From Phenylobacterium sp. (lineage in GTDB: Bacteria; Pseudomonadota; Alphaproteobacteria; Caulobacterales; Caulobacteraceae): a stretch of 64,000 nt of DNA. Shown piece after piece: positions 23,777 through 32,717 of the stretch. Both the position numbers and the translations under genes were made by a program. The notes beneath the pieces are model-generated. The model searched no databases. It had not been told where the DNA came from and saw only the letters and a list, made by a program, of their open reading frames with translations. The number at the start of each line of letters is the position of its first letter. Within the stretch, counting starts at the first letter, position 1. Where the stretch lies: contig NZ_JANXWD010000115.1 of the NCBI RefSeq assembly GCF_025351295.1, positions 1-64,000 on the forward strand. The letters are read 5' to 3'.

Positions 23777-24547
23777 ATGGCCGGGCTGGCCCGCCTGCTG
23801 GCGTTGATCGCGGGCCTCTGGCTCATGACGGCGAGCGTAGCGTCGGCGTCGGCGTTTTCCGACTGGTCGGCGGTGGTGGTGGCCGGCGACTGGCACGCCC
23901 ACGACGGCGGGCCCTCGGAGGCGTTCGACAACGCCCGGCGCGACGTCAGCCTGGCGCTGGCCAGGGCCGGCTTCCAGCCGCAGAACATCCGCCAGTTCTC
24001 GGTGCGGCCCGAGCGTTACAAGGACACCCACCCCGAGAAGACCGAGATCCGGGGCATCTTCAACGCCCTGGTCGACCTGGCGGGCAGGACGCCCGGCGGC
24101 TGCCTGTTCTACATCTCCTCGCACGGCGCGCCGCAGGGGGCGCTGCTGGACCAGGGGATCCTGCAACCGGGCACCCTGGCGACCATGCTGGACCAGAGCT
24201 GCGGCAAGCGGCCGACCGTGGTGGTGATCTCGGCCTGTTTCTCCGGCGTCTTCGTGCCCACCCTTGCGCAGCCCAACCGCATGGTGCTGACCGCCGCGCG
24301 GCCCGACCGTACGTCCTTCGGCTGCGGCCAGGACAACAAGTACCCCTATTTCGACGACTGCTTCCTGTCGTCGATGCCGGCCGCGCACGATTTCTCGGGG
24401 CTGGCCGGGGCGGTGAAGGAATGCGTGCGCGTGCGCGAGATCGCCGAGAAGATGAGCCCGCCGTCCGAGCCGCAGATCTGGGTGGGCGCGCAGCTGCGCC
24501 CGATGCTGCCGCTCTACACCTTCGACACGACGCCGAAGGTCAACTGA
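23777..24547 (+). CDS. Secreted C13 (legumain-like, caspase-fold) cysteine peptidase
   Basis: This 256-residue protein begins with a signal peptide (hydrophobic LLALIAGLWLMTASVASASA). The caspase-fold dyad is visible: His116 in FYISSHGAPQG and Cys154 in VVVISACFSGVF, the arrangement of the peptidase C13 family. Bacterial members are little studied; eukaryotic ones are legumains and GPI transamidase. It should act in the periplasm or outside the cell. It begins on the base after the thioesterase stop, so it is translationally linked to the sspB operon. Substrates are unknown. Confidence 0.82.
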   Translation: MAGLARLLALIAGLWLMTASVASASAFSDWSAVVVAGDWHAHDGGPSEAFDNARRDVSLALARAGFQPQNIRQFSVRPERYKDTHPEKTEIRGIFNALVDLAGRTPGGCLFYISSHGAPQGALLDQGILQPGTLATMLDQSCGKRPTVVVISACFSGVFVPTLAQPNRMVLTAARPDRTSFGCGQDNKYPYFDDCFLSSMPAAHDFSGLAGAVKECVRVREIAEKMSPPSEPQIWVGAQLRPMLPLYTFDTTPKVN

Positions 24548-24553
24548 AGCGGA

Positions 24554-25210
24554 TCAGGCCAGCGCTGAACGCCGGCGGCGCAGCATCGCGCCCAGGCCGA
24601 AAAAGCCGGCCAGCATCAGGAGCCAGGCGGCCGGCTCGGGGACTTCGGACAGGCTGAAGCTGTCGACCAGCAGGTAGCTCGGCATCGAGCCGTCCCCGAC
24701 GTTGGTCGCCCCCGCCTCGACCGTGTAGCGGCCCGCGGCCAGGCGGGTCGAGAATGAGGTCCAGGGCGTGAAGCCATAGTCGCCCACCGTGCCGATGCCG
24801 GCCGCGAACAGCGAGGTCGAGAACACCCCCACGCCCGACGCGGCGTCGACGATCCGCACATAGCCGAAGTCGTTGAAGGGCGAGGTGTCCTCGCCGAGGA
24901 ACGCCGCCCAGCCGCCGAACACGCCGCCCCGGGTGGTGAAGGTCTGGCGAAGCAGGGTGGTCACGTCCTGCGCGTCGGGGGTCAGCACGGCGAAGAAGTC
25001 CCCGGACACCGGGTCGTACCGATGGTCGGCCACGCCGCCCGCGTCGCGGTGGAAGGAGATGCCGGGGACCTGGACCAGGTCCTCGTTGGCGGTCCAGCCG
25101 TCGAGGTTCTCCTCGAAGCTGCCATTGACGATGCCGGCCTGGGCCAGGGCCGGGGCCAGCGCCGCCACGGCGAGCGCCGCGCACGCGACGATCGAAGCCT
25201 TGAGTCTCAT
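24554..25210 (-). CDS. PEP-CTERM sorting-domain protein
   Basis: This 218-residue exported protein has a signal peptide ending AQA, a beta-rich middle (GIVNGSFEENLDGWTANED, as in DUF642/carbohydrate-binding-like modules), and the classical C-terminal sorting signal: VPEPAAWLLM, a hydrophobic helix, then RRRRSA. Such proteins are processed by an exosortase and released to the surface or matrix. No exosortase gene is in the window. It is convergent with the C13 peptidase, with 6 bp between stops. Confidence 0.9.
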   Translation of the reverse strand: MRLKASIVACAALAVAALAPALAQAGIVNGSFEENLDGWTANEDLVQVPGISFHRDAGGVADHRYDPVSGDFFAVLTPDAQDVTTLLRQTFTTRGGVFGGWAAFLGEDTSPFNDFGYVRIVDAASGVGVFSTSLFAAGIGTVGDYGFTPWTSFSTRLAAGRYTVEAGATNVGDGSMPSYLLVDSFSLSEVPEPAAWLLMLAGFFGLGAMLRRRRSALA

Positions 25211-25410
25211 GCCTGCCCTCCGGCGCCCGCGAAAGGCGTCCTCACCGCCTAGGATAGCGTTTTCAAGCTCCGCCGCCAGTTCGCTCGCCTGAGAGGCGCA
25301 AAGGCGCTTTGTCGCAGCGGCATCCAGGGACCGCCGCCGACCGCAAGACGGGCGCCGCGACTCAGCCGAGATGCTATGGTCGCAGGCTTGAAGGTGGAGT
25401 GGCCTCGACG

Positions 25411-27549
25411 ATGCGGAGCTTCGGCAAGGCGATCCTGGCGGCCCTCGCGGTGCTGATCGCGCCCGCCGCTGTCGCCCAGCCGGCCGCGCCCCACGCCACC
25501 GCCCTGCCGCGGGCGCCGATCCCGTACGTCCAGGCCCGCCCCCGCCCCGCGCCGTCGGCCGGTGCGACGACCACGGCCAAGGTCCCGACCGCTGCGCCCA
25601 GGCCCAACCTGGCCGGCGACGCCCCGGTCGCCGCGGCCCTGCCCCGCCAGGCGAATGGCGCGCGCCTGGCGCCGGCCGAGGTGCTGGACCCGGCCGAGCT
25701 GGAAGCCTTCATGGACGGCTGGTTGGCCGACGCCATGGCCCGCGAGCATGTGGCCGGCGCCTCGGTCGCGGTGGTGCAGAACGGCCAGGTGATCCTGAAA
25801 AAGGGCTACGGCTTCGCCGACCTGGCATCGCGCCGCCGGGTGGATCCGGACCGGACCCTGTTCCGCCTGGGCTCGATCTCCAAGACCTTCACCTGGATCC
25901 TGGTGATGCGCGACGTCGAGGCCGGCCGCATGCGCCTGGACCGCCCGATCAACCTCTACCTGCCGGAGAAGGTGCGCCTGCCGCCCCGGTCGCGCGACGT
26001 CCTGGTGGCCAACCTGATGGACCACTCCGCCGGCTTCGAGGACCGCGCCCTGGGCCAGCTGTTCGAGAACGCCCCGCGGCGGATACGCCCCCTGGACCTC
26101 TACCTGCGCCAGGAACGGCCGCGCCAGGTTCGCACGGCGGGACTGCTCTCCAGCTATTCCAACTATGGCGCGGCCCTGGCGGGCGCGGCCACGGCCTATG
26201 TGTCGGGCAAGACCTTCGAGCGGCGCGTCGAGGACGAGATCGCCGGGCCGCTGGGCATGGGCCACACCACCTTCCGCGAGCCGCGCGACGAGCGGCGCGG
26301 CCTGCCCGGCGCCATGCCGGCGCGGCTGCGCGGCGACGTGGCGACCGGCTACGGCTGGCGCAGCGCCGGGTTCTCGGCCGACGACTACGAGTATATCGGC
26401 CAGATCGCGCCGGCCGGTGGGGCGTCGTCCACGGCGGCCGACATGTCGCGCTACCTGCTGATGTTGCTGGGCGACGGCCGATGGAACGGAGCGACGGTGT
26501 TCGGCCCGCAGGCGGCCCGGGCGTTCCGCACCCCGCTGCAGCGCACCGCCCCCGGCATCAACGGCTGGGCCCACGGCTTCATGACCTTTGACCTGCCGGG
26601 CGGCTATCGCGGCTATGGCCACCTGGGCCACACCCTGGCCTTCAAGTCGAACCTGACGATGGTCCCGAAGCTGGGCCTGGGCGTGTTCGTCACCACCAAC
26701 AGCGAAAGCGGAGCCAAGCTCGCCGACCTCCTGCCCGCCGCGATGGTGAGACACTTTTACGCACCCCCGGCGATCTTCCCCCGCCCGGGCTCGGCGGAGC
26801 TGGCGGCGGCCGGCGACCCCTTCAGCGGCGACTACCTCACCACGCGGCGCGCCTATGGCGGGCTGGAGGCGTTCAGCGACCTGCTGAACGGGGCGGCGAA
26901 GGTCTCGGTGACCCGTGGCGGCCGGCTGATCGTCAGCCGCGACGGCGGCGACAGCGCCTGGGTCCCGGAGGGGCCGGTGAGCGAGGGCCGCTTCATCTCT
27001 GCCATCGGCGAGGAGCGGCTGGCGTTCCGGATGGTCGATGGCAGGGCGGTCAATTTCCAGCCGGCCAACAACACCGAGATCCTGCAGCGCGCGTCGTTCG
27101 CGCAGCGGCCGCTGACCCTGATCCTGCTGGCCGGCCTCACGGCGGTCGCCGCGGTGGCGACCCTGGTCGGCCTGGCGGTGCGCAACCGCCGCGAGCAGCG
27201 GCAGAACCAGGTCCAGGCCCGCGCCGGCCTGGTGCAGACCCTGCAGGCCGGCCTGTGGATCGCCGCCTTCGCCCTGTTCGGCCTGTGGGGGATGGGGGCC
27301 TCAGACGCCCAAGCGCTGATGTACGGCTGGCCGGGGCCGCTGGTGGTGACCGCCTCGGCCTGCGCCCTGGTGGCCGCGGCGCTGACCCTGGTCACCATCG
27401 CCGCCCTGCCGGCCATCTGGCAGGGCGGCCGGCGGGTCGATTCCTGGGCCGGCCTGCGCAAGCTGTTCTTCACCGCCAGCGTGGTGATCTATGCCGCCTT
27501 CGCGGTCCTGCTGGCCCTGAACGGGGCGCTGCAACCCTGGAGCGGATGA
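25411..27549 (+). CDS. Serine hydrolase, beta-lactamase/PBP4-like, with C-terminal membrane helices
   Basis: This 712-residue protein has a signal peptide (cleavage near AVAQ), a Pro/Ala-rich linker, then a class-C beta-lactamase fold with SISK (Ser155, Lys158), YSN (Tyr249-Asn251) and the third motif GHLGHT. A lipocalin-like beta domain follows, and four hydrophobic helices (about 565-710) anchor the C-terminus. Proteins of this shape hydrolyse D-amino-acid peptides or esters; drug resistance is not implied. I use ATG 25411, where the signal peptide begins. It ends 113 bp before fliF. Confidence 0.88.
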   Translation: MRSFGKAILAALAVLIAPAAVAQPAAPHATALPRAPIPYVQARPRPAPSAGATTTAKVPTAAPRPNLAGDAPVAAALPRQANGARLAPAEVLDPAELEAFMDGWLADAMAREHVAGASVAVVQNGQVILKKGYGFADLASRRRVDPDRTLFRLGSISKTFTWILVMRDVEAGRMRLDRPINLYLPEKVRLPPRSRDVLVANLMDHSAGFEDRALGQLFENAPRRIRPLDLYLRQERPRQVRTAGLLSSYSNYGAALAGAATAYVSGKTFERRVEDEIAGPLGMGHTTFREPRDERRGLPGAMPARLRGDVATGYGWRSAGFSADDYEYIGQIAPAGGASSTAADMSRYLLMLLGDGRWNGATVFGPQAARAFRTPLQRTAPGINGWAHGFMTFDLPGGYRGYGHLGHTLAFKSNLTMVPKLGLGVFVTTNSESGAKLADLLPAAMVRHFYAPPAIFPRPGSAELAAAGDPFSGDYLTTRRAYGGLEAFSDLLNGAAKVSVTRGGRLIVSRDGGDSAWVPEGPVSEGRFISAIGEERLAFRMVDGRAVNFQPANNTEILQRASFAQRPLTLILLAGLTAVAAVATLVGLAVRNRREQRQNQVQARAGLVQTLQAGLWIAAFALFGLWGMGASDAQALMYGWPGPLVVTASACALVAAALTLVTIAALPAIWQGGRRVDSWAGLRKLFFTASVVIYAAFAVLLALNGALQPWSG

Positions 27550-27662
27550 CGCGCCCCGCCCGGCTCTACACCGAGCCTTAACCAAGGACTGGGAAATTCC
27601 TGCCTACCTGATGACGGAACCGCGAATGCGCGCGCCATCGGTGTCGGGGAAGGGTGTCTCGG

Positions 27663-29300
27663 TTGAACCAGTTCGTAGCCACTCTGCAGAGATTCGGGAT
27701 CGGCCGCCTGGCCGCCATCCTCGGCGTCGCCGCAGGTCTGGCCGCGGTCCTGGCGGCGGTCTTCATGAACCTGGGGCAGCCCAAGGCCCTGCTCTATTCC
27801 AACCTGGACCTCAAGGAAGCCGGCACGATCACCCAGTCGCTGGACCAGGCCGGCGTGAAGTATGAGGTCAAGGGCGACGGCTCCACGATCATGGTGCCCC
27901 GCGACCAGGTCGCCTCCACCCGCCTGATGCTGTCCAGCAAGGGCCTGCCGACCGCCGGCTCGGTGGGCTACGAGATCTTCGACAACGCCAGCGCGCTCGG
28001 CCAGACCGACTTCGTCCAGCAGCTGAACCGCCAGCGCGCCCTGGAAGGCGAGCTGGCCCGCACCATCCAGGCCCTGGACGGCATCACCTCGGCGCGGGTC
28101 CATCTGGTCCTGCCCAAGCGCCAGCTGTTCGAGGAGGAGGCCGAACAACCGTCCGCCTCGGTGAGCATCGGGGTCGGCGGCCGCGAGCCCAGCGCCGACC
28201 AGGTCCGCGCCATGCAGAACCTGGTGGCCGGCGCCGTGCCCAGCCTGAAGGCCGACCGCGTCACCGTGGTCGATCAGCACGCCAAGACCCTGTCCGGCGG
28301 CGACACCGGCATGGCCGCCGAGGCCGACAGCCGCAAGTCCGAGGTCGAGCAGCGCATCGCCAAGCAGGTGAAGAGCCTGGTCGAAGGCATCGTCGGCGCC
28401 GGCAAGGCCCGGGTCAACGTCTCGGCCGACGTCGACATGGCCCAGGTGACCGTCCAGACGGAGAAGTACGACCCCGACGGCCAGGTCACCGTCTCGGAAT
28501 CCACCACCGACGAGAACAGCAAGGAAAAGGCCGCGTCCGGCTCCGGCCAGGCCTCGGTCGCGGCGAAGATCCCCGGTGGCGACTCCAGCGGCGCCGACAG
28601 CGACAGCACCAACAGCACCGGCCACCAAGAGAGCACCACCAACTACCAGAACTCCAAGTCGGTCCGCACCGAGGTGCAGCAGCCCGGCGCCGTGAAGCGC
28701 CTGTCCGTCGCGGTCGCCGTCGACGGCGCCACGGCCATTGGCAAGGACGGCAAGCCCGGCGCCTACACCGCGCGCTCGGCCGACGAGATGAAGCGCATCG
28801 AGGAACTGGTCCGCACTTCGGTCGGCTTCAACCAGGAGCGGGGCGACCAGGTCAGCGTGATCAACGTCAAATTCCCTACGCCCGACGACGCCGGCGGCGT
28901 CACCACCACCAGCCCGCTGATGGGCTTCGACAAGAACGACATCATGCGGGCCGCCGAACTGGTCGTGCTGCTGATCGTCGGCATCCTGATGATCTTCTTC
29001 GTCGCCCGCCCGCTGCTGGGCGGCGGCGGCAAGGGCAAGGCCGGGGCCATCGGCGCGCCGCAGCAGGTCACCCGGATCGTGGTCACCCCCGACGGCCAGC
29101 AGATGCAGATCGCCGCCGACGGCTCGATCTCGCAGCTGGCCCTGGCCGGCCCCGACCAGGAGGGCAACCAGCGCGTCGAGATGGCTCGCGTCGACGGCCA
29201 GGTGCGGGTCAGCACGGTCAAGAAGGTATCCGAATTCGTGGATCAGCACCCGGACGAGTCGGTCGCGATCCTGCGCTCCTGGCTGCATGAGACCGCCTGA
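27663..29300 (+). CDS. fliF: Flagellar MS-ring protein FliF
   Basis: This protein of about 545 residues forms the MS ring. It has two membrane helices (about 15-35 and 425-445), the YscJ/FliF domain ([20 protein letters not shown]...GYEIFD...[23 protein letters not shown]), a Ser/Asp/Gly-rich low-complexity region and the FliG-binding tail ([20 protein letters not shown]). The start is TTG 27663, eight bases after GGGGAAGGG; GTG 27654 would sit directly on that ribosome site. A TTAACC half-site lies at 27578-27583. The stop overlaps fliG (TGATG). It is the first gene of the early flagellar operon. Confidence 0.96.
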   Translation: MNQFVATLQRFGIGRLAAILGVAAGLAAVLAAVFMNLGQPKALLYSNLDLKEAGTITQSLDQAGVKYEVKGDGSTIMVPRDQVASTRLMLSSKGLPTAGSVGYEIFDNASALGQTDFVQQLNRQRALEGELARTIQALDGITSARVHLVLPKRQLFEEEAEQPSASVSIGVGGREPSADQVRAMQNLVAGAVPSLKADRVTVVDQHAKTLSGGDTGMAAEADSRKSEVEQRIAKQVKSLVEGIVGAGKARVNVSADVDMAQVTVQTEKYDPDGQVTVSESTTDENSKEKAASGSGQASVAAKIPGGDSSGADSDSTNSTGHQESTTNYQNSKSVRTEVQQPGAVKRLSVAVAVDGATAIGKDGKPGAYTARSADEMKRIEELVRTSVGFNQERGDQVSVINVKFPTPDDAGGVTTTSPLMGFDKNDIMRAAELVVLLIVGILMIFFVARPLLGGGGKGKAGAIGAPQQVTRIVVTPDGQQMQIAADGSISQLALAGPDQEGNQRVEMARVDGQVRVSTVKKVSEFVDQHPDESVAILRSWLHETA

Positions 29301-30328
29301 TGGCGCGCGCGGCTTCCAAGAACGTCGTCGACGCCTCGCGCCTGAACGGTGCGGAGAAGTGCGCGGTGATCCTGCTGGCGCTGGGTGAAGAGCACGCCAA
29401 GGTCTGGTCGGCGCTGGACGAGGAGGAGATCAAGGAAATCTCCCAGGCCATGGCCAGCCTGGGCAACGTGACCTCGGCCGTGGTCGAGGACCTGCTGGTC
29501 GAGTTCGTCTCCGGCATGGCCGGGACCGGCGCGATCATGGGGTCGTTCGAACAGACCCAGAAGCTGCTGGCCTCGATCATGCCGGGCGAGAAGGTCGACA
29601 GCCTGATGGAGGAGATCCGCGGTCCGGCGGGTCGCACCATGTGGGACAAGCTGGGCAACGTGAACGAGGCGGTGCTCGCCAACTATCTGAAGAACGAATA
29701 CCCGCAGACCGTCGCGGTCGTGCTCTCCAAGATCAAGGCCGAGCATGCCGCGCGCGTGCTGAGCTCGCTGCCCGAGGACTTCGCCCTGGAGTGCGTCATG
29801 CGTATGCTGCGCATGGAGCCGGTGCAGCGCGAGATCCTCGACAAGATCGAGCTGACGCTGCGCAACGAGTTCATGTCGAACCTGGCGCGCACGTCCAAGC
29901 GCGACAGCCACGAGATGATGGCCGACATCTTCAACTCGTTCGACCGCCAGACCGAGGCCCGCTTCATCACCGCCCTTGAAGAGCGCAACCGCGAGGCGGC
30001 CGAGCGCATCCGGGCCCTGATGTTCGTGTTCGAGGACCTGTCAAAGCTGGACCCGGGCGGCGTGCAGACCCTGCTGCGCACGGTCGAGAAGGACCAGCTG
30101 GCGCTGGGCATGAAGGGCGCCTCGGATGCGCTGCGCGAGATGTTCTTCTCCAACATGAGCGAACGCGCCGCGAAGATCATGCGCGAGGACATGGAAAGCA
30201 TGGGCCCCGTCCGCCTGAAGGACGTCGACCAGGCGCAGATGAACATCGTCCAGGTCGCCAAGGACCTCGCCAACAAGGGCGAGATCATGCTGGTCGGCGC
30301 CGGCAACGAAGATGAGCTGATCTACTGA
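29300..30328 (+). CDS. fliG: Flagellar motor switch protein FliG
   Basis: This 342-residue cytoplasmic switch protein has three armadillo-like domains. The N-terminal domain binds FliF ([21 protein letters not shown]). The middle carries the [26 protein letters not shown] motif. The C-terminal domain has the torque helix with charged residues ([20 protein letters not shown]). It transmits stator torque to the rotor. It is coupled to fliF and fliH by TGATG overlaps on both sides. Confidence 0.97.
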   Translation: MARAASKNVVDASRLNGAEKCAVILLALGEEHAKVWSALDEEEIKEISQAMASLGNVTSAVVEDLLVEFVSGMAGTGAIMGSFEQTQKLLASIMPGEKVDSLMEEIRGPAGRTMWDKLGNVNEAVLANYLKNEYPQTVAVVLSKIKAEHAARVLSSLPEDFALECVMRMLRMEPVQREILDKIELTLRNEFMSNLARTSKRDSHEMMADIFNSFDRQTEARFITALEERNREAAERIRALMFVFEDLSKLDPGGVQTLLRTVEKDQLALGMKGASDALREMFFSNMSERAAKIMREDMESMGPVRLKDVDQAQMNIVQVAKDLANKGEIMLVGAGNEDELIY

Positions 30329-30975
30329 TGTCCGAAGCCCAGGAACGATTCCGCTTCGACACCGAATTCGACGGCGCCGGCGTGGTGACGCCGGCCGCAC
30401 CGCGGCCCAGGCGCCTGTTCCCGGCCGAGGAGGTCGAGTTGATCCGCGCCCGCGCCTACGCCGACGGCGAACGCGCCGCCCTGGCCGGTGTCGCCGCCCA
30501 GCAGGCCAACGCGCTCAGCCAGATCGCCGCGGCCTGCAACCAGGCCCTGCCGCGCCTGGCCGAAGTCGCCCACGAGCATCGCGAAGGCTCCGCGGCCCTG
30601 GCGCTGGCCTGCGCCCGCGCCATCGCCGATGCGGCCCTCGACAAGTTCCCCGGCGCGCCCGCCCAGGCGGCCCTGGATTCGCTGGCCCGTGAGATCGAGG
30701 CCCAGCCGCGGCTGGTGGTCACCGCCGACCCGGCCATCGCCGAGACCCTGCGCACGACGCTGGAGGACGCGGCCCGCAACCTCGGCTTCGAGGGCGCGAT
30801 CGTGGTCAAGCCGGACGGCGCGTTCGGGCCCCACGCCTTCACCCTCGACTTCGGCGACGGCCAGGCGGCCTACGACCCGGCCGCCGCCGCCGAACGTGTC
30901 ACCCAGGCCCTGCACGCGGCGCTCGCCGCCGAGGGCCTGCACGCCGAACCCACGATCCCCGGGACCGAAAGCTAG
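30328..30975 (+). CDS. fliH: FliH/FlbE-type flagellar export regulator
   Basis: This 215-residue protein sits where Caulobacter has flbE (fliH). It has a charged N-terminus (RFRFDTEFDG), an Arg/Ala-rich helix (EEVELIRARAYADGERAALAG, a typical FliH start with spaced small residues) and a C-terminal FliH-like domain. FliH inhibits and positions the FliI ATPase at the export gate; fliI itself is at 36423 on the other strand. The start overlaps the fliG stop. Confidence 0.88.
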   Translation: MSEAQERFRFDTEFDGAGVVTPAAPRPRRLFPAEEVELIRARAYADGERAALAGVAAQQANALSQIAAACNQALPRLAEVAHEHREGSAALALACARAIADAALDKFPGAPAQAALDSLAREIEAQPRLVVTADPAIAETLRTTLEDAARNLGFEGAIVVKPDGAFGPHAFTLDFGDGQAAYDPAAAAERVTQALHAALAAEGLHAEPTIPGTES

Positions 30976-30980
30976 ATTCC

Positions 30981-31316
30981 ATGGCCGATGACGACCTGAA
31001 ACTCGACGAATTCGCGGCCGACGAAGGCGTCCTCGCGGACCCCTTGTCCGAGGAGGGGCGCACCGCCACCGACCTGGCGCCGGTGTTCGATGTGCCGGTG
31101 GCGATCTCGGCGGTGCTGGGACGCTCGACCATGTCGGTGGCCCAGTTGCTGCAACTCACCCAGGGCTCGGTGCTGGAGCTGGACCGCAAGGTCGGCGAGG
31201 CGATCGACATCTACGTCAACAACCGCCTGGTGGCGCGCGGCGAGGTCGTCATCGTCGACGAACGCCTGGGCGTGACCATGACGGAAATCATCAAGGACGG
31301 CGACTCGCAGGCCTGA
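30981..31316 (+). CDS. fliN: Flagellar motor switch protein FliN
   Basis: This 111-residue C-ring protein has an acidic N-terminal extension followed by the SpoA domain ([22 protein letters not shown]...[20 protein letters not shown]...[11 protein letters not shown]). Together with FliG and FliM (not in this window) it forms the switch complex. It begins 5 bp after fliH and ends 28 bp before flbD. Confidence 0.97.
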   Translation: MADDDLKLDEFAADEGVLADPLSEEGRTATDLAPVFDVPVAISAVLGRSTMSVAQLLQLTQGSVLELDRKVGEAIDIYVNNRLVARGEVVIVDERLGVTMTEIIKDGDSQA

Positions 31317-31344
31317 AGCCGGCGCGTTTGAAGGAGTAGATTTC

Positions 31345-32712
31345 ATGCGGCTTCTGGTCGTCGGAAAATTGAGCGGGCAGTTGTCCACCGCCGTGAAGAT
31401 GGCGATGAGCGCGGGCGCGAAAGTCAGCCACGTCGAGACTATCGAGGCGGCCACCCACGCGCTGCGCGCCGGCCAGGGCGCCGACCTGCTGATGGTCGAC
31501 TACGATCTCGACATCGCCGGCCTGATCGCCGCCAACCAGATCGAGCGCATCCACGTGCCGGTGGTGGCCTGCGGCATCGCCGCGGACCCGCTGCGCGCGG
31601 CGGCCGCGATCCGCGCCGGGGCCAAGGAGTTCATCCCGCTGCCGCCCGAGGCGACGCTGATCGCCGCCGTCCTGGCCGCCGTCTCCGACGACAATCGCCC
31701 GATGGTGGTCCGCGACCCGAACATGCAGCTGGTCATCGATCTCGCCGATCAGGTGGCGGCCTCCGACGCCTCGATCCTGATCACCGGCGAAAGCGGCGTG
31801 GGCAAGGAAGTCGTCGCCCGCTACGTGCACCAGAAGTCGCGCCGGGCGAACCGGCCGTTCATCTCGGTCAACTGCGCCGCCATCCCCGAGAACCTGCTGG
31901 AGAGCGAGCTGTTCGGCCACGAGAAAGGGGCCTTCACCGGCGCCCTGGCGCGGCGGATCGGCAAGTTCGAGGAGGCCACCGGCGGCACCCTGCTGCTGGA
32001 CGAAATCTCCGAGATGGACCACCGCCTGCAGGCCAAGCTGCTGCGCGCCGTGCAGGAGCGCGAGATCGACCGCGTCGGCGGCGCCAAGCCGGTGAAGATC
32101 GACATCCGCATCCTGGCCACCTCCAACCGTGACCTGGTCCAGGCGGTGAAGGACGGCACGTTCCGCGAAGATCTGCTCTATCGCCTTAATGTCGTGAACC
32201 TGCGCCTGCCGCCGCTGCGCGAGCGTCCCGGCGACGTGGTCGCCATGGCCGAGTTCTTCGTCAAGAAGTACGCCGCCGCCAACGGCATGGCCGAGAAGCC
32301 GCTCTCGAGCGAGGCCAAGCGCCGGCTGATCGCCCACCGCTGGCCCGGCAACGTGCGCGAGCTGGAGAACGCCATGCACCGCGCGGTGCTGCTGGCGCCC
32401 AACGCCGAGATCGACGAGACCGCCATCCGCCTGCCGGACGGCCAGCCGCTGGCCCCGGCCGACCCGCACGCCCGCACCGCCCAGGCCGCCTCCGTCGCCG
32501 CCGAGACCGCCACCCGCGGCTTCGTGGGCCAGACAGTGTCGCAGATGGAGCAGCAGCTGATCCTCGGGACGCTGGAGCACTGTTTCGGCAACCGCACCCA
32601 CGCGGCCAACATCCTGGGCATCTCGATCCGGACGCTGCGCAACAAGCTGAAGGAATACACCGAGGCCGGCGTGTCGGTGCCGGCGCCGCAGATGGGCCAG
32701 AGCGCCGCGTGA
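31345..32712 (+). CDS. flbD: FlbD, sigma-54 activator of late flagellar genes
   Basis: This 455-residue NtrC-type regulator has a receiver-like domain (residues 1-115) with the aspartate at 52 but few other receiver residues, as in Caulobacter FlbD. The AAA+ domain has Walker A GESGVGKE, the sigma-54 contact loop GAFTGA and DEISEMD. A Fis-type helix-turn-helix ends the protein ([21 protein letters not shown]). FlbD activates class III/IV flagellar promoters and represses fliF. GGAG precedes the ATG at 31345. Its partner FliX is not in the window. Confidence 0.96.
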   Translation: MRLLVVGKLSGQLSTAVKMAMSAGAKVSHVETIEAATHALRAGQGADLLMVDYDLDIAGLIAANQIERIHVPVVACGIAADPLRAAAAIRAGAKEFIPLPPEATLIAAVLAAVSDDNRPMVVRDPNMQLVIDLADQVAASDASILITGESGVGKEVVARYVHQKSRRANRPFISVNCAAIPENLLESELFGHEKGAFTGALARRIGKFEEATGGTLLLDEISEMDHRLQAKLLRAVQEREIDRVGGAKPVKIDIRILATSNRDLVQAVKDGTFREDLLYRLNVVNLRLPPLRERPGDVVAMAEFFVKKYAAANGMAEKPLSSEAKRRLIAHRWPGNVRELENAMHRAVLLAPNAEIDETAIRLPDGQPLAPADPHARTAQAASVAAETATRGFVGQTVSQMEQQLILGTLEHCFGNRTHAANILGISIRTLRNKLKEYTEAGVSVPAPQMGQSAA

Positions 32713-32717
32713 CCTGA

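Noticed and set aside
25411..27549. Antibiotic-resistance beta-lactamase
   Set aside because: The size, the C-terminal membrane helices and the divergent third motif fit a peptidase/esterase of the same fold; no resistance context is present.
27560..27650. Full CtrA box upstream of fliF
   Set aside because: Only one TTAACC half-site (27578-27583) is present; no second TTAA is found at the right spacing.
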